DNA of 5,887 nt from NCBI GenBank assembly GCA_964415445.1, contig CAYQAE010000007.1, positions 30,824 to 36,710 on the forward strand, given 5' to 3'. The position numbers and the translations under genes are program-made. Shown in pieces: positions 1 to 5,242 of the stretch. Each line of letters opens with the position of its first letter. Position 1 is the stretch's first letter. This DNA comes from CAYQAE01 sp964415445 [NCBI: uncultured archaeon]. Its GTDB lineage: Archaea; CAYQAE01. The notes beneath the pieces were generated by a model that did not search any database, was not told the origin of the DNA, and was given only the letters and a program-made list of their open reading frames with translations.

Positions 1-143
1 CTAAAAATTAATTTTAGTTTATATTAAATCAAAAAAATAGCTTTAATCTATTTTAAAAAAATTAGATATCGGCATAAAAATATATATTTTGTATATGTTG
101 TAAATATTCTTATATCTAATGCTCAATATAAAATTTGATTTTT
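1..143. other. AT-rich intergenic leader with imperfect inverted repeats
   Basis: No convincing coding sequence is visible here. The stretch is almost pure A/T and carries two weak inverted repeats: CTAAAA (1-6) facing TTTTAG (12-17), and ATCTATTTT (46-54) facing AAAATTAGAT (58-67) with one unpaired base. Either could be the 3' end of an upstream transcript or a protein-binding site, but such repeats are expected by chance in sequence this AT-rich. The right part contains the promoter of the TIM-barrel gene. Confidence 0.5.
109..117 (+). promoter_or_regulatory. TATA box for the TIM-barrel gene
   Basis: CTTATATCT lies about 27-34 bases before the ATG at 144, the spacing expected when an archaeal transcript starts at or very near the start codon. 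No GGTG-like ribosome binding site precedes that ATG, which fits a leaderless mRNA. A second A/T string (ATATAAAAT, 127-135) is too close to the ATG to serve it. Sequence this AT-rich makes TATA calls uncertain. Confidence 0.4.
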
Positions 144-980
144 ATGACTATTTTATTCGGTACTGCAGGGATCCCCCTATCTTGTCCTCAAAGAAGTTAT
201 AAAGCCGGTTTGAAGACCCTTTCAAAATTAGGACTTAAAGCGCTAGAAATTCAATTTCCCAGAGGTGTTAGAATGAAAGGAGATACCGCTTTAGATATAA
301 AAAATCAATCTAGGGAGAGAAGATTAAAAATTTCTACTCATGCTCCACACTATATAAATTTTAATACAAAAAGTAGAAGAAAAATCGAAAATACTTATTT
401 TCACTTCACAGAAACAGTAGAAATTGCAAAATTATTAGGATCTAATCTTATAATTTTTAATCCAGGATTTTACTCAAGAAAACATTCAAAGTCTGCCGTT
501 TTTAATGTTAAAAATAATTTAAATAAGTTAAGAGAAGATCTAGATTCAAAAGGATTAGATCACATTATCCTAGGACCTAAAACTACAGGTAGAAAAAAAC
601 AATTTGGTACAGAAGAGGAAATAATATCAATATGTTCTGAAATTGAGAGGACAAAACCAATTATTGATTTTGGACATATTTATGCCAGAAGAGAAATGCC
701 TGTGGATAAAAAAAATGCATACCTATCAACGTTCTATAAAATTGAGAGAAATTTAGGTTCAGAATATCTAAAAGATCTATATATGCGCTTCACTGCTGTT
801 GAAGCAAGAGAAGGTAATGAAATTAGGCATATGATTTTAGGTTTTGGAAAACCAAAATTTGAAGATTTAGCTCAAACTATAAAAAATTTAGATATTTCTG
901 GTACAATTATATCAAAATCTCCTATTTTAGAAGAAGATGCAATAAAAATGAAAAGGATATATGAAAGTAAAAATTGTTAA
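144..980 (+). CDS. Endonuclease IV-like TIM-barrel protein with substituted metal ligands
   Basis: A 278-residue protein of the AP endonuclease family 2 / xylose isomerase-like TIM-barrel fold, in the archaeal endonuclease IV-related subgroup. The family signature FGTAGIP is at residues 5-11, followed by HAPHYINF (66-73), IIFNPGFY (103-110), TTGRKKQFGT (147-156), IDFGHIYAR (174-182) and SKSPILEEDA (257-266). True endonuclease IV binds three metal ions and cuts DNA 5' to abasic sites. Aligning by motif to E. coli Nfo, H66, D175, H178 and H229 are kept, but H109, E145, H216 and E261 are replaced by N106, K146, R215 and K258, and the D229 position is I227. I infer that normal trinuclear metal catalysis is lost or altered, so abasic-site cleavage should not be assumed. 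The ATG at 144 is preferred over an upstream TTG at 135 because the family begins just before FGTAGIP. The gene stands alone and converges on a minus-strand gene 19 bp away. Confidence 0.85.
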   Translation: MTILFGTAGIPLSCPQRSYKAGLKTLSKLGLKALEIQFPRGVRMKGDTALDIKNQSRERRLKISTHAPHYINFNTKSRRKIENTYFHFTETVEIAKLLGSNLIIFNPGFYSRKHSKSAVFNVKNNLNKLREDLDSKGLDHIILGPKTTGRKKQFGTEEEIISICSEIERTKPIIDFGHIYARREMPVDKKNAYLSTFYKIERNLGSEYLKDLYMRFTAVEAREGNEIRHMILGFGKPKFEDLAQTIKNLDISGTIISKSPILEEDAIKMKRIYESKNC

Positions 981-999
981 CTTTCTAAATAAATTATAT

Positions 1000-1236
1000 T
1001 TACTTTCGTTTAAGATACTTATCAGGAATCTGCTTTCCTATATGTTTCAGATTATGAATAGGACATCTTTTACAACCGCCACCATGTGGTTTTTTGTAAA
1101 TATTACAGTATTTATTAGCTGCATTTTTTGGACATTCTTGTCCACAATCACACATTACTTTCTTTTTAAAAGCAGGTCTTCTATGCAAAACATCTTTTCT
1201 TCTTGTGCTTTGTGATATTCTTCTTTGGGTAGGAAT
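1000..1236 (-). CDS. Small basic Cys-rich zinc-binding-like protein, probable ATT start
   Basis: I do not recognise this family. From TTG at 1188 it encodes 62 residues; read from ATT at 1236 it is 78. The core has six Cys, CDCGQEC then YC, then CKRC, with His in PHGGGC and in PIHNLKH, a pattern that could hold one or two zinc ions. The rest is very basic (RRP, FKKK, KYLKRK), so nucleic-acid or ribosome binding is a reasonable inference only. The frame stays open upstream of TTG to a TAA near 1258, and residues just before it (QRRISQSTRRKD) have the same Arg-rich AGA-codon style. AGGTGG at 1248-1243 sits at the same distance from ATT as GGTG does from the starts of rps17e and fen, whereas nothing similar precedes the TTG. 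I therefore favour the ATT start; if that is wrong, the gene is 1000-1188. It is downstream of the nuclease gene on the same strand. Confidence 0.62.
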   Translation of the reverse strand: MPTQRRISQSTRRKDVLHRRPAFKKKVMCDCGQECPKNAANKYCNIYKKPHGGGCKRCPIHNLKHIGKQIPDKYLKRK

Positions 1237-1242
1237 ATTAAA

Positions 1243-1248
1243 CCACCT
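1243..1248 (-). promoter_or_regulatory. Ribosome binding site deciding the ATT start
   Basis: AGGTGG on the minus strand is a full match to the GGTG-core sites used before tes, rps17e and fen in this window. It ends six bases before ATT (1236-1234), the only plausible initiation codon within range. The next standard start, TTG at 1188, is 54 bases away, too far for this site. Confidence 0.6.
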
Positions 1249-1280
1249 ATATATATATTATGGGTCTTTTAATTTAAACT
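1246..1280 (-). promoter_or_regulatory. Candidate promoter of the small Cys-rich gene
   Basis: In the gap between the nuclease stop and the Cys-rich gene there are two TATA-like strings on the minus strand: TTTAAATTAAAA (about 1279-1268) and an AT alternation (about 1260-1249). The first lies roughly 25 bases before the AGGTGG site and would give a very short leader. An internal promoter would let this gene be expressed apart from the aminotransferase and nuclease genes. Support is weak because of the high A/T content. Confidence 0.3.
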
Positions 1281-1295
1281 TTTCGTTTTAAAATT

Positions 1296-1778
1296 TTAGC
1301 TATAACTTAAAATCCAACTCATATCCCAACCATAAACTGTTCTTAATTTTTTTGACTTACTCTCTACGTTATAATTTATTCTTTTTATCTCTGGAATCTT
1401 TAAATGCTCAAAATCTAAACTAGTCAATGATTTTTTATTAAAATTTTTTTCAATATCTACAAAATCTTCTAGTTTTAACCTCCAAGTTTGAATTTTACCC
1501 CTAGACTTAAGACAGATTAATATCCAACTATGACCTGCTTTTTTTTCAAAATCTTTTAGAGATAATTTTTGATGATTTTTAAGTCTATTTAGAGTAAAAA
1601 TACCGTTTTTGCTATATTTGCATTCAATAGCATGGGCGCCATGGTCCTTACTTATTACAAAAAAATCAAAAGGGCTAGTTTTGTAAGCATAAGGATTATC
1701 AAAAAATTTAGAATAAAAAACTATATCTTCTATTTTTTTGATACCATTTCGTATTTCAGTTTCAAATTTACTAGCCAT
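1296..1778 (-). CDS. RecU/Hjc-like PD-(D/E)XK endonuclease family protein
   Basis: A 160-residue soluble protein with the layout of a PD-(D/E)XK nuclease: an N-terminal Glu-containing helix (FETEIRNGI, 5-13), SPFD with D38, the AIECK strand with E52 and K54, then RLKNHQ (65-70) and a hydrophobic strand WILICL (85-90). The HQ pair after the ECK strand resembles RecU (penicillin-binding-protein-related factor A), a Holliday junction resolvase family typical of Firmicutes and phages. Archaea normally use the related fold Hjc. Residues from about 95 to the C-terminus match nothing I know. The likely role is cutting branched DNA in recombination or repair, but only the nuclease core is visible. 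ATG at 1778 follows the aminotransferase stop by 14 bases, so the two are probably cotranscribed; AAGG lies upstream as a weak ribosome binding site. No key active-site residue appears missing. Confidence 0.68.
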   Translation of the reverse strand: MASKFETEIRNGIKKIEDIVFYSKFFDNPYAYKTSPFDFFVISKDHGAHAIECKYSKNGIFTLNRLKNHQKLSLKDFEKKAGHSWILICLKSRGKIQTWRLKLEDFVDIEKNFNKKSLTSLDFEHLKIPEIKRINYNVESKSKKLRTVYGWDMSWILSYS

Positions 1779-1792
1779 AAAAATACAGCCTT

Positions 1793-2965
1793 CTAATTTA
1801 AAGAGATACTATCTAAAAAGGAGACAAGGTCATCAATTTCTTCTTTTGAGATTATAAGCGGGGGCACAAACCTCAAGACCGTATTTGAAGTTTGGTTCAA
1901 TAAAAAACCATTATTTAATCCCTCATTTACTATCTCTTTTACTTTATTAGAGTCATATAATTCAATAGCAATCATTAAACCTAATCCTCTGACATCTTTT
2001 ACTAAATCGTTTGATTTATATTTATTTAATTTATCTAAAAAATACTTACCCATCTCTTTTGCTTTTTCAACTAGGTTATTCTCTTCCAATAAATTAATAG
2101 ATTCTAAAGCCACACTACAAACCAATGGATTACCACCAAAAGTAGCCGCATGATCTCCAAAATTAAATATATCCATTATTTCATCTTTTGCAGAAAATGC
2201 ACCCATAGGAAAACCCGCGGCTATTGCTTTGCCCATAGTTATAATATCGGGCACAACGTCGAAATATTCTAAGGCGAAAAAATGGCCTGTTCTTCCAAAT
2301 CCTGTTTGGACTTCATCAAAAATCAATAAAATACCATGATCTGTACATAATTTCCTTAAATCTTTTATAAACGATTTTTTAGGTATATTTATACCTCCCT
2401 CGCCCTGTATAGGCTCAATTATTATAGCAGCAGTGTTTTGATTTATTTTAGATTTTACTGAATCTATATTATCATATTTTGCTTTTATAAATCCAGGAAC
2501 CAATGGTTTGAAAGGATCTTGATATTTAGGTTTATCTGTAGCAGATAACGATCCTAAAGTTCTACCATGGAATGAATTTTGCATATATATAATGTCTGTC
2601 TTTTTTGTAGCTTTCCTTGCTAATTTAATAGCTCCTTCTATTGCTTCTGTTCCACTGTTGCAAAAAAAAGTTTTATTGACACCATCAGGTAAATATTTTG
2701 AAAGTTTTTTTGCATAATTTAGCTGACTATCAATATAATAAAAATTAGAGCAATGAATAAGTTTTTTTGCTTGTTCAGATAATTTTTTTACTATCTTTGG
2801 AGGGCAATGTCCTAACAAATTAACAGCAATACCAGCTAGAAAATCAGTGTATTTATTACCATTGCTATCCCATGCTTTTGTACCTCTACCTTTGACTAGC
2901 ATTATTGGAAATCTGTTGTATGTTTTTGCTAAATATTGATCTTCAATTTTAATAAAATCTTGCAT
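1793..2965 (-). CDS. argD: Acetylornithine (class III) aminotransferase
   Basis: A 390-residue PLP-dependent class III aminotransferase of the ArgD/LysJ group, the usual full length. Visible motifs in order: GRGTKAWDSNGNKYTDFLAG near 26-45, CNSGTEA (102-108, phosphate binding), FHGRT (132-136), EPIQGEGG (184-191), FDEVQTGFGRTG (216-227, with D217 for the PLP nitrogen), MGKAIAAG with the Schiff-base lysine K246, TFGGNPL (275-281) and DVRGLGLMI near 323-331. The family moves an amino group between glutamate and N-acetylornithine in arginine synthesis; in many archaea the same enzyme also acts on LysW-bound intermediates of lysine synthesis. No other arg or lys gene is in the window, so the exact substrate, including ornithine or 4-aminobutyrate, cannot be settled. 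Transcription is probably leaderless from a TATA box about 25 bases upstream, and the nuclease gene follows closely. Confidence 0.92.
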   Translation of the reverse strand: MQDFIKIEDQYLAKTYNRFPIMLVKGRGTKAWDSNGNKYTDFLAGIAVNLLGHCPPKIVKKLSEQAKKLIHCSNFYYIDSQLNYAKKLSKYLPDGVNKTFFCNSGTEAIEGAIKLARKATKKTDIIYMQNSFHGRTLGSLSATDKPKYQDPFKPLVPGFIKAKYDNIDSVKSKINQNTAAIIIEPIQGEGGINIPKKSFIKDLRKLCTDHGILLIFDEVQTGFGRTGHFFALEYFDVVPDIITMGKAIAAGFPMGAFSAKDEIMDIFNFGDHAATFGGNPLVCSVALESINLLEENNLVEKAKEMGKYFLDKLNKYKSNDLVKDVRGLGLMIAIELYDSNKVKEIVNEGLNNGFLLNQTSNTVLRFVPPLIISKEEIDDLVSFLDSISLN

Positions 2966-2983
2966 ATTCTAATATCAAAACAT

Positions 2984-2996
2984 AAATTTATATAAT
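2984..2996 (-). promoter_or_regulatory. TATA box for argD, leaderless promoter
   Basis: On the minus strand ATTATATAAATTT is centred about 25 bases before the argD ATG at 2965. This spacing puts transcription start at or next to the ATG, and no GGTG-like site lies between, so a leaderless mRNA is expected. Confidence 0.5.
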
Positions 2997-3017
2997 AGTT
3001 ATTAACATTCAAAATAG

Positions 3018-3122
3018 TTTTAAAAAATAAAACACAAGTAGAGACTTAAGCTCTACACTTGAATTTTCGCGAAGGAGCAGCACAATGCTTTAATTCATTG
3101 TGCTTGATGCGCGTTATAAAAA
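3018..3122 (-). ncRNA. Candidate structured small RNA, two hairpins and T-tract
   Basis: Two strong hairpins lie side by side. One pairs CAAGTAGAG (3035-3043) with CTCTACACTTG (3051-3061) around a 7-base loop with a two-base bulge. The other pairs AGCACAATG (3079-3087) perfectly with CATTGTGCT (3096-3104) around an 8-base loop, with CGCG (3068-3071 and 3110-3113) able to close it below an internal loop. Read on the minus strand, the first hairpin is followed by TTTTATTTTTT (3032-3022), as an archaeal terminator would be, and TTTAAATA (3151-3144) could start transcription near 3122, giving an RNA of about 100 bases. The plus strand lacks a T-tract after the structure. No family is recognised; it could also be DNA-level operator structure or a relic repeat. 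Confidence 0.35.
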
Positions 3123-3143
3123 ACAAAATTACCAAAAATTAAT

Positions 3144-3151
3144 TATTTAAA
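3144..3151 (-). promoter_or_regulatory. TATA box possibly serving the small RNA
   Basis: TTTAAATA on the minus strand lies 22-29 bases before position 3122, the point where the structured element would begin if transcribed leftwards. It matches the archaeal TATA consensus, but it sits in a long A/T-only stretch where chance matches are common. Confidence 0.25.
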
Positions 3152-3214
3152 TTAATAAATAATTATAAATCTACTAACACCTCCAAACCCCTTATACTTA
3201 TATACAATTTATCA

Positions 3215-3246
3215 TATATAAACCTAATTCAAGTTGGTTTTATATA
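3215..3246. promoter_or_regulatory. Divergent TATA boxes in an inverted repeat
   Basis: TATATAAACC (3215-3224) and GGTTTTATATA (3236-3246) are inverted copies differing by one inserted T, with 11 bases between. Each arm reads as a canonical GGTTT(T)ATATA box pointing outward. The right arm would start a plus-strand transcript near 3270, giving tes a leader of about 95 bases. The left arm would start a minus-strand transcript near 3190, towards the hairpin element. The symmetry could also be a regulator-binding site overlapping both boxes. Confidence 0.45.
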
Positions 3247-3300
3247 CATTATTTATCCCATTAGAATAGATCAGAACATATTAAGAATAAAACATCTAAG

Positions 3301-3360
3301 ATGAGATCATTTAGTGAAACACTTAAAAAAGGAAATTGTGTAAGTCAAAAGAAGGTGTAG
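3301..3360 (+). CDS. Possible 19-codon leader ORF in frame with tes
   Basis: ATG at 3301 opens a 19-residue frame, MRSFSETLKKGNCVSQKKV, that ends in TAG at 3358-3360. The stop directly follows the AAGGTG ribosome binding site of tes, and tes begins three bases later in the same frame. A ribosome finishing this ORF would stop exactly at the tes start, a layout that suits translational coupling or a regulatory leader peptide. There is no ribosome binding site of its own. It may be a chance frame or the remnant of a longer N-terminus cut by the TAG; tes relatives, as I recall them, begin close to the 3364 ATG, so the extension is not needed. Confidence 0.3.
   Translation: MRSFSETLKKGNCVSQKKV
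3352..3357 (+). promoter_or_regulatory. Ribosome binding site of tes
   Basis: AAGGTG ends six bases before ATG 3364 and overlaps the last codons of the upstream 19-codon frame. It confirms the ATG at 3364 as the start rather than the in-frame ATG at 3301. Confidence 0.7.
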
Positions 3361-3363
3361 TGC

Positions 3364-5019
3364 ATGAAAAAAACTCAAACTGTATGTCCTGAATGTTATA
3401 AAGTTCTCGAAGGTACTATTTATGAGGAAAATGGTCAAATTCTTATAAAAAAGACTTGTCCAGAGCATGGAGAGTTTAAAGATATACATTGGAGTGATGC
3501 TAAAGAGTACTATAGAGCACAAAATTATTTTTGGGAAGGTCAAGGAATAGAACCTTGTTTGAATGTTAGTGAAGGATGTCCTAATGATTGTGGTCTATGT
3601 TGCAATCATAAAACAAATACTTGTCTTGCTTTGATGGAAGTTACAAATAGATGTAATTTAAAATGTCCAGTTTGCTTTGCTAGAGCAGATAAAACTGGTT
3701 ATGTCATTGAACCTTCCATGGATGAGATTGAATCTATGATGATAGGTCTAAGAGAACAAAAACCTGTTCCAGTTCAAGGAATTCAATTTACGGGCGGGGA
3801 ACCACTGCTCAGAAGAGAACTACCGGATATAGTTCAGATGGCAACAGATATGGGGTTTTCTGCACTTCAGATGTCTTCCAATGGATTAGTTTTTGATAAA
3901 AATCCCGAATTAGCTCATGAATTACATGAATGTGGATTAGGTACACTTTATTTTCAATTTGATGGTCTAAAGCGTGAAAATTATATTAAAATGAGAGGAG
4001 AAGATCTTCTAGATAAAAAATTACATATTATTGACGTTTGTAGAGATGCAAAAATTGGAGTTTTATTAGTTCCAACATTAATTAAAGGTATAAATGACGA
4101 TCAACTCGGACCTATGTTTGAATTTGGAAGAAAAAATAAAGATATAATTCGAGGAATTAATGTCCAACCAGTATCCTTTGCAGGTAGAATAACTTTTGAA
4201 GATAGAAAGAATCAAAGAATTACTACTCCAGATGTGATGAAAAATTTTGAAAAACAAACTAATGGAATTTTAAAACCTGAACATTGGATAACAATACCTG
4301 CTGCATCTCGAATATCTACACTAGCAGGACAATTTAAGAATGAACCACAACTTCAATTTAGTATGGAACCGTCGTGTGGTATGGCATCATATGTTTATTT
4401 TGATGGAGATAAAGTTAAACCTTTTGCAGAATTTATGGATGCTGAAAAATTCTTCAAAATGGTAGAAGATTTATCTGATGCTATGGAGCATAAATCAAAA
4501 ATAGGTAAATTCTTTGCAAAAATTAAAGCATTCTGGAGATTAAGAAAAGTTATAGATAAGAAAAAAGCTCCAAAAGAAATAAATGCATGGAATTTAATAA
4601 AAGAAATAATAACTAGTGGTAAATTTAAATCTTTACGTGATTTTCATCTAAATACATTCTTTTTAGGATGTATGCATTTTCAAGATGCATATAATTATGA
4701 TTTAGCTAGAGTTTCTAGATGTGGAATACACTACATTGTACCAGATTATGAAGGATCATCTTATCCTCGTATTATTCCGTTCTGTGCTTATAATAATATA
4801 CCAAAATATCGAAAGAAAGTTGAAGAAGCATTTAAAGTTCCAATTGAAGAATGGAGAGAACATAGAAATGATTGGATAGAACAAAGAGATGAATGGATTA
4901 AATCAAAACTATGGATAAAAGATCAAGAAAAATGGTTAAAAGGTTGGTCTTATCTAAAAAAAATAAAGCAAAAAGATATTAGAGAAAAAGAAGCCCCTAA
5001 AGAAGTAATATCTGCATAG
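3364..5019 (+). CDS. tes: Radical SAM tetraether lipid synthase family protein (Tes)
   Basis: A 551-residue radical SAM protein of the MJ0619/Tes family, which joins the ends of two archaeol chains in the membrane to make macrocyclic or tetraether (GDGT) lipids. The known Tes carries three 4Fe-4S clusters and one rubredoxin-like iron. Here the N-terminal CPEC (8-11) and CPEH (32-35) fit a rubredoxin-like site, CPNDCGLCC (72-80) and C87 supply further ligands, and CNLKCPVC (C97, C101, C104) is the SAM cluster, followed by GGEPLLR (144-150). The C-terminal signature is LGCMHFQDAYN (434-444), SRCGIHY (451-457) and PFCAYN (472-477). Residues 497-528 form a Trp-rich charged tail (W497, W504, W511, W517, W524, W528) followed by a Lys/Glu-rich end; I do not know this tail in characterised Tes. 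The gene heads an operon with rps17e and fen. Its substrate is assigned by family resemblance, and a paralogue joining other lipids is possible. Confidence 0.85.
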   Translation: MKKTQTVCPECYKVLEGTIYEENGQILIKKTCPEHGEFKDIHWSDAKEYYRAQNYFWEGQGIEPCLNVSEGCPNDCGLCCNHKTNTCLALMEVTNRCNLKCPVCFARADKTGYVIEPSMDEIESMMIGLREQKPVPVQGIQFTGGEPLLRRELPDIVQMATDMGFSALQMSSNGLVFDKNPELAHELHECGLGTLYFQFDGLKRENYIKMRGEDLLDKKLHIIDVCRDAKIGVLLVPTLIKGINDDQLGPMFEFGRKNKDIIRGINVQPVSFAGRITFEDRKNQRITTPDVMKNFEKQTNGILKPEHWITIPAASRISTLAGQFKNEPQLQFSMEPSCGMASYVYFDGDKVKPFAEFMDAEKFFKMVEDLSDAMEHKSKIGKFFAKIKAFWRLRKVIDKKKAPKEINAWNLIKEIITSGKFKSLRDFHLNTFFLGCMHFQDAYNYDLARVSRCGIHYIVPDYEGSSYPRIIPFCAYNNIPKYRKKVEEAFKVPIEEWREHRNDWIEQRDEWIKSKLWIKDQEKWLKGWSYLKKIKQKDIREKEAPKEVISA

Positions 5020-5023
5020 GTGA
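5018..5023 (+). promoter_or_regulatory. Ribosome binding site of rps17e overlapping the tes stop
   Basis: AGGTGA shares two bases with the tes TAG stop (5017-5019) and ends six bases before the TTG at 5030. It decides the unusual TTG start and implies coupling of rps17e translation to tes. Confidence 0.7.
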
Positions 5024-5029
5024 AAAGTA

Positions 5030-5242
5030 TTGGGAAATGTTAAACCATTATTTGTAAAGAGAACAGCTCAAGAATTATTAGAAAGGCATCCTCAGAAATT
5101 AGGTAAAAATTTTGAAGAAAATAAAAAGTTTATCAAAAAAATAGACCCAAAAGCTACTAAATCTTTAAGAAATAAAGTAGCAGGATTTGTAGTAGCACTG
5201 ATAAAAAAGAAAGAACATTTTGAAGAACTCGGTGGAGTTTAG
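5030..5242 (+). CDS. rps17e: Small ribosomal subunit protein eS17
   Basis: A 70-residue basic protein beginning MGNVKPLFVKRTAQELLERH, the hallmark N-terminus of archaeal and eukaryal eS17, a protein of the 30S/40S head region absent from bacteria. The middle NFEENKKFIKK (27-37) and SLRNKVAGFVVALIK (45-59) match the conserved helical core in which family members have LRN.(I/V)AG. Length is typical for archaeal members. The TTG start at 5030 is fixed by the MGNV alignment and by AGGTGA six bases upstream. It lies ten bases after tes and shares one base with the start of fen, so all three are probably on one mRNA. The neighbours are not ribosomal genes, so its dosage would follow that mRNA rather than a ribosomal operon. 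Confidence 0.93.
   Translation: MGNVKPLFVKRTAQELLERHPQKLGKNFEENKKFIKKIDPKATKSLRNKVAGFVVALIKKKEHFEELGGV
5231..5237 (+). promoter_or_regulatory. Ribosome binding site of fen inside rps17e
   Basis: GGTGGAG within the last codons of rps17e places its GGTG core seven bases before the GTG at 5242, the same spacing as for rps17e. It supports the GTG as the fen start. Confidence 0.7.

Larger units (their letters stand above)
2966..3363. other. Regulatory intergenic region between argD and tes
   Basis: About 400 bases without a long gene separate the divergent argD and tes transcripts. From left to right it holds the argD promoter, a double-hairpin element of clearly higher G/C content than its surroundings (3035-3113), an A/T-rich stretch (3114-3180), a crowded TATA region (3190-3246) and the tes leader with a 19-codon ORF (3301-3360). 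No tRNA, C/D-box or known riboswitch consensus was found. Confidence 0.6.

Noticed and set aside
161-176. Adjacent CTGCAG and GGATCC sites resembling a cloning polylinker
   Set aside because: The bases encode the conserved family motif FGTAGIP at the expected place near the protein start, so this is natural sequence, not vector.
119-220. Upstream ATG at 119 opening a short overlapping frame
   Set aside because: It is out of frame with the TIM-barrel gene, ends after about 30 codons, and has no ribosome binding site; the other frame carries clear family motifs.
961-1215. Plus-strand hydrophobic open frame that could look like a membrane protein
   Set aside because: It is the antisense of the Cys-rich minus-strand gene, overlaps the end of the TIM-barrel gene and has no ribosome binding site; its hydrophobicity comes from complementing Lys/Asn codons.
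3035-3061. tRNA anticodon-like stem with a 7-base loop containing TTAA
   Set aside because: The base before the putative anticodon is not U when the 5-bp stem is used, and no D-arm, T-arm (GGTTCGAATCC-like) or acceptor stem exists nearby on either strand.
3096-3113. C-box-like TTGATGC suggesting a C/D-box guide RNA
   Set aside because: It misses two positions of the RUGAUGA consensus and no CUGA box lies at a suitable place on the same strand.
3178-3186. GGAGGTG on the minus strand like a strong ribosome binding site
   Set aside because: The frames following it (3180 downwards on the minus strand) hit stops within a few codons, so no gene is supported.
3307-3543. Minus-strand open frame over the tes start
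   Set aside because: It lies antisense to the conserved CPEC and CPEH region of Tes and shows no recognisable motif or start signal.
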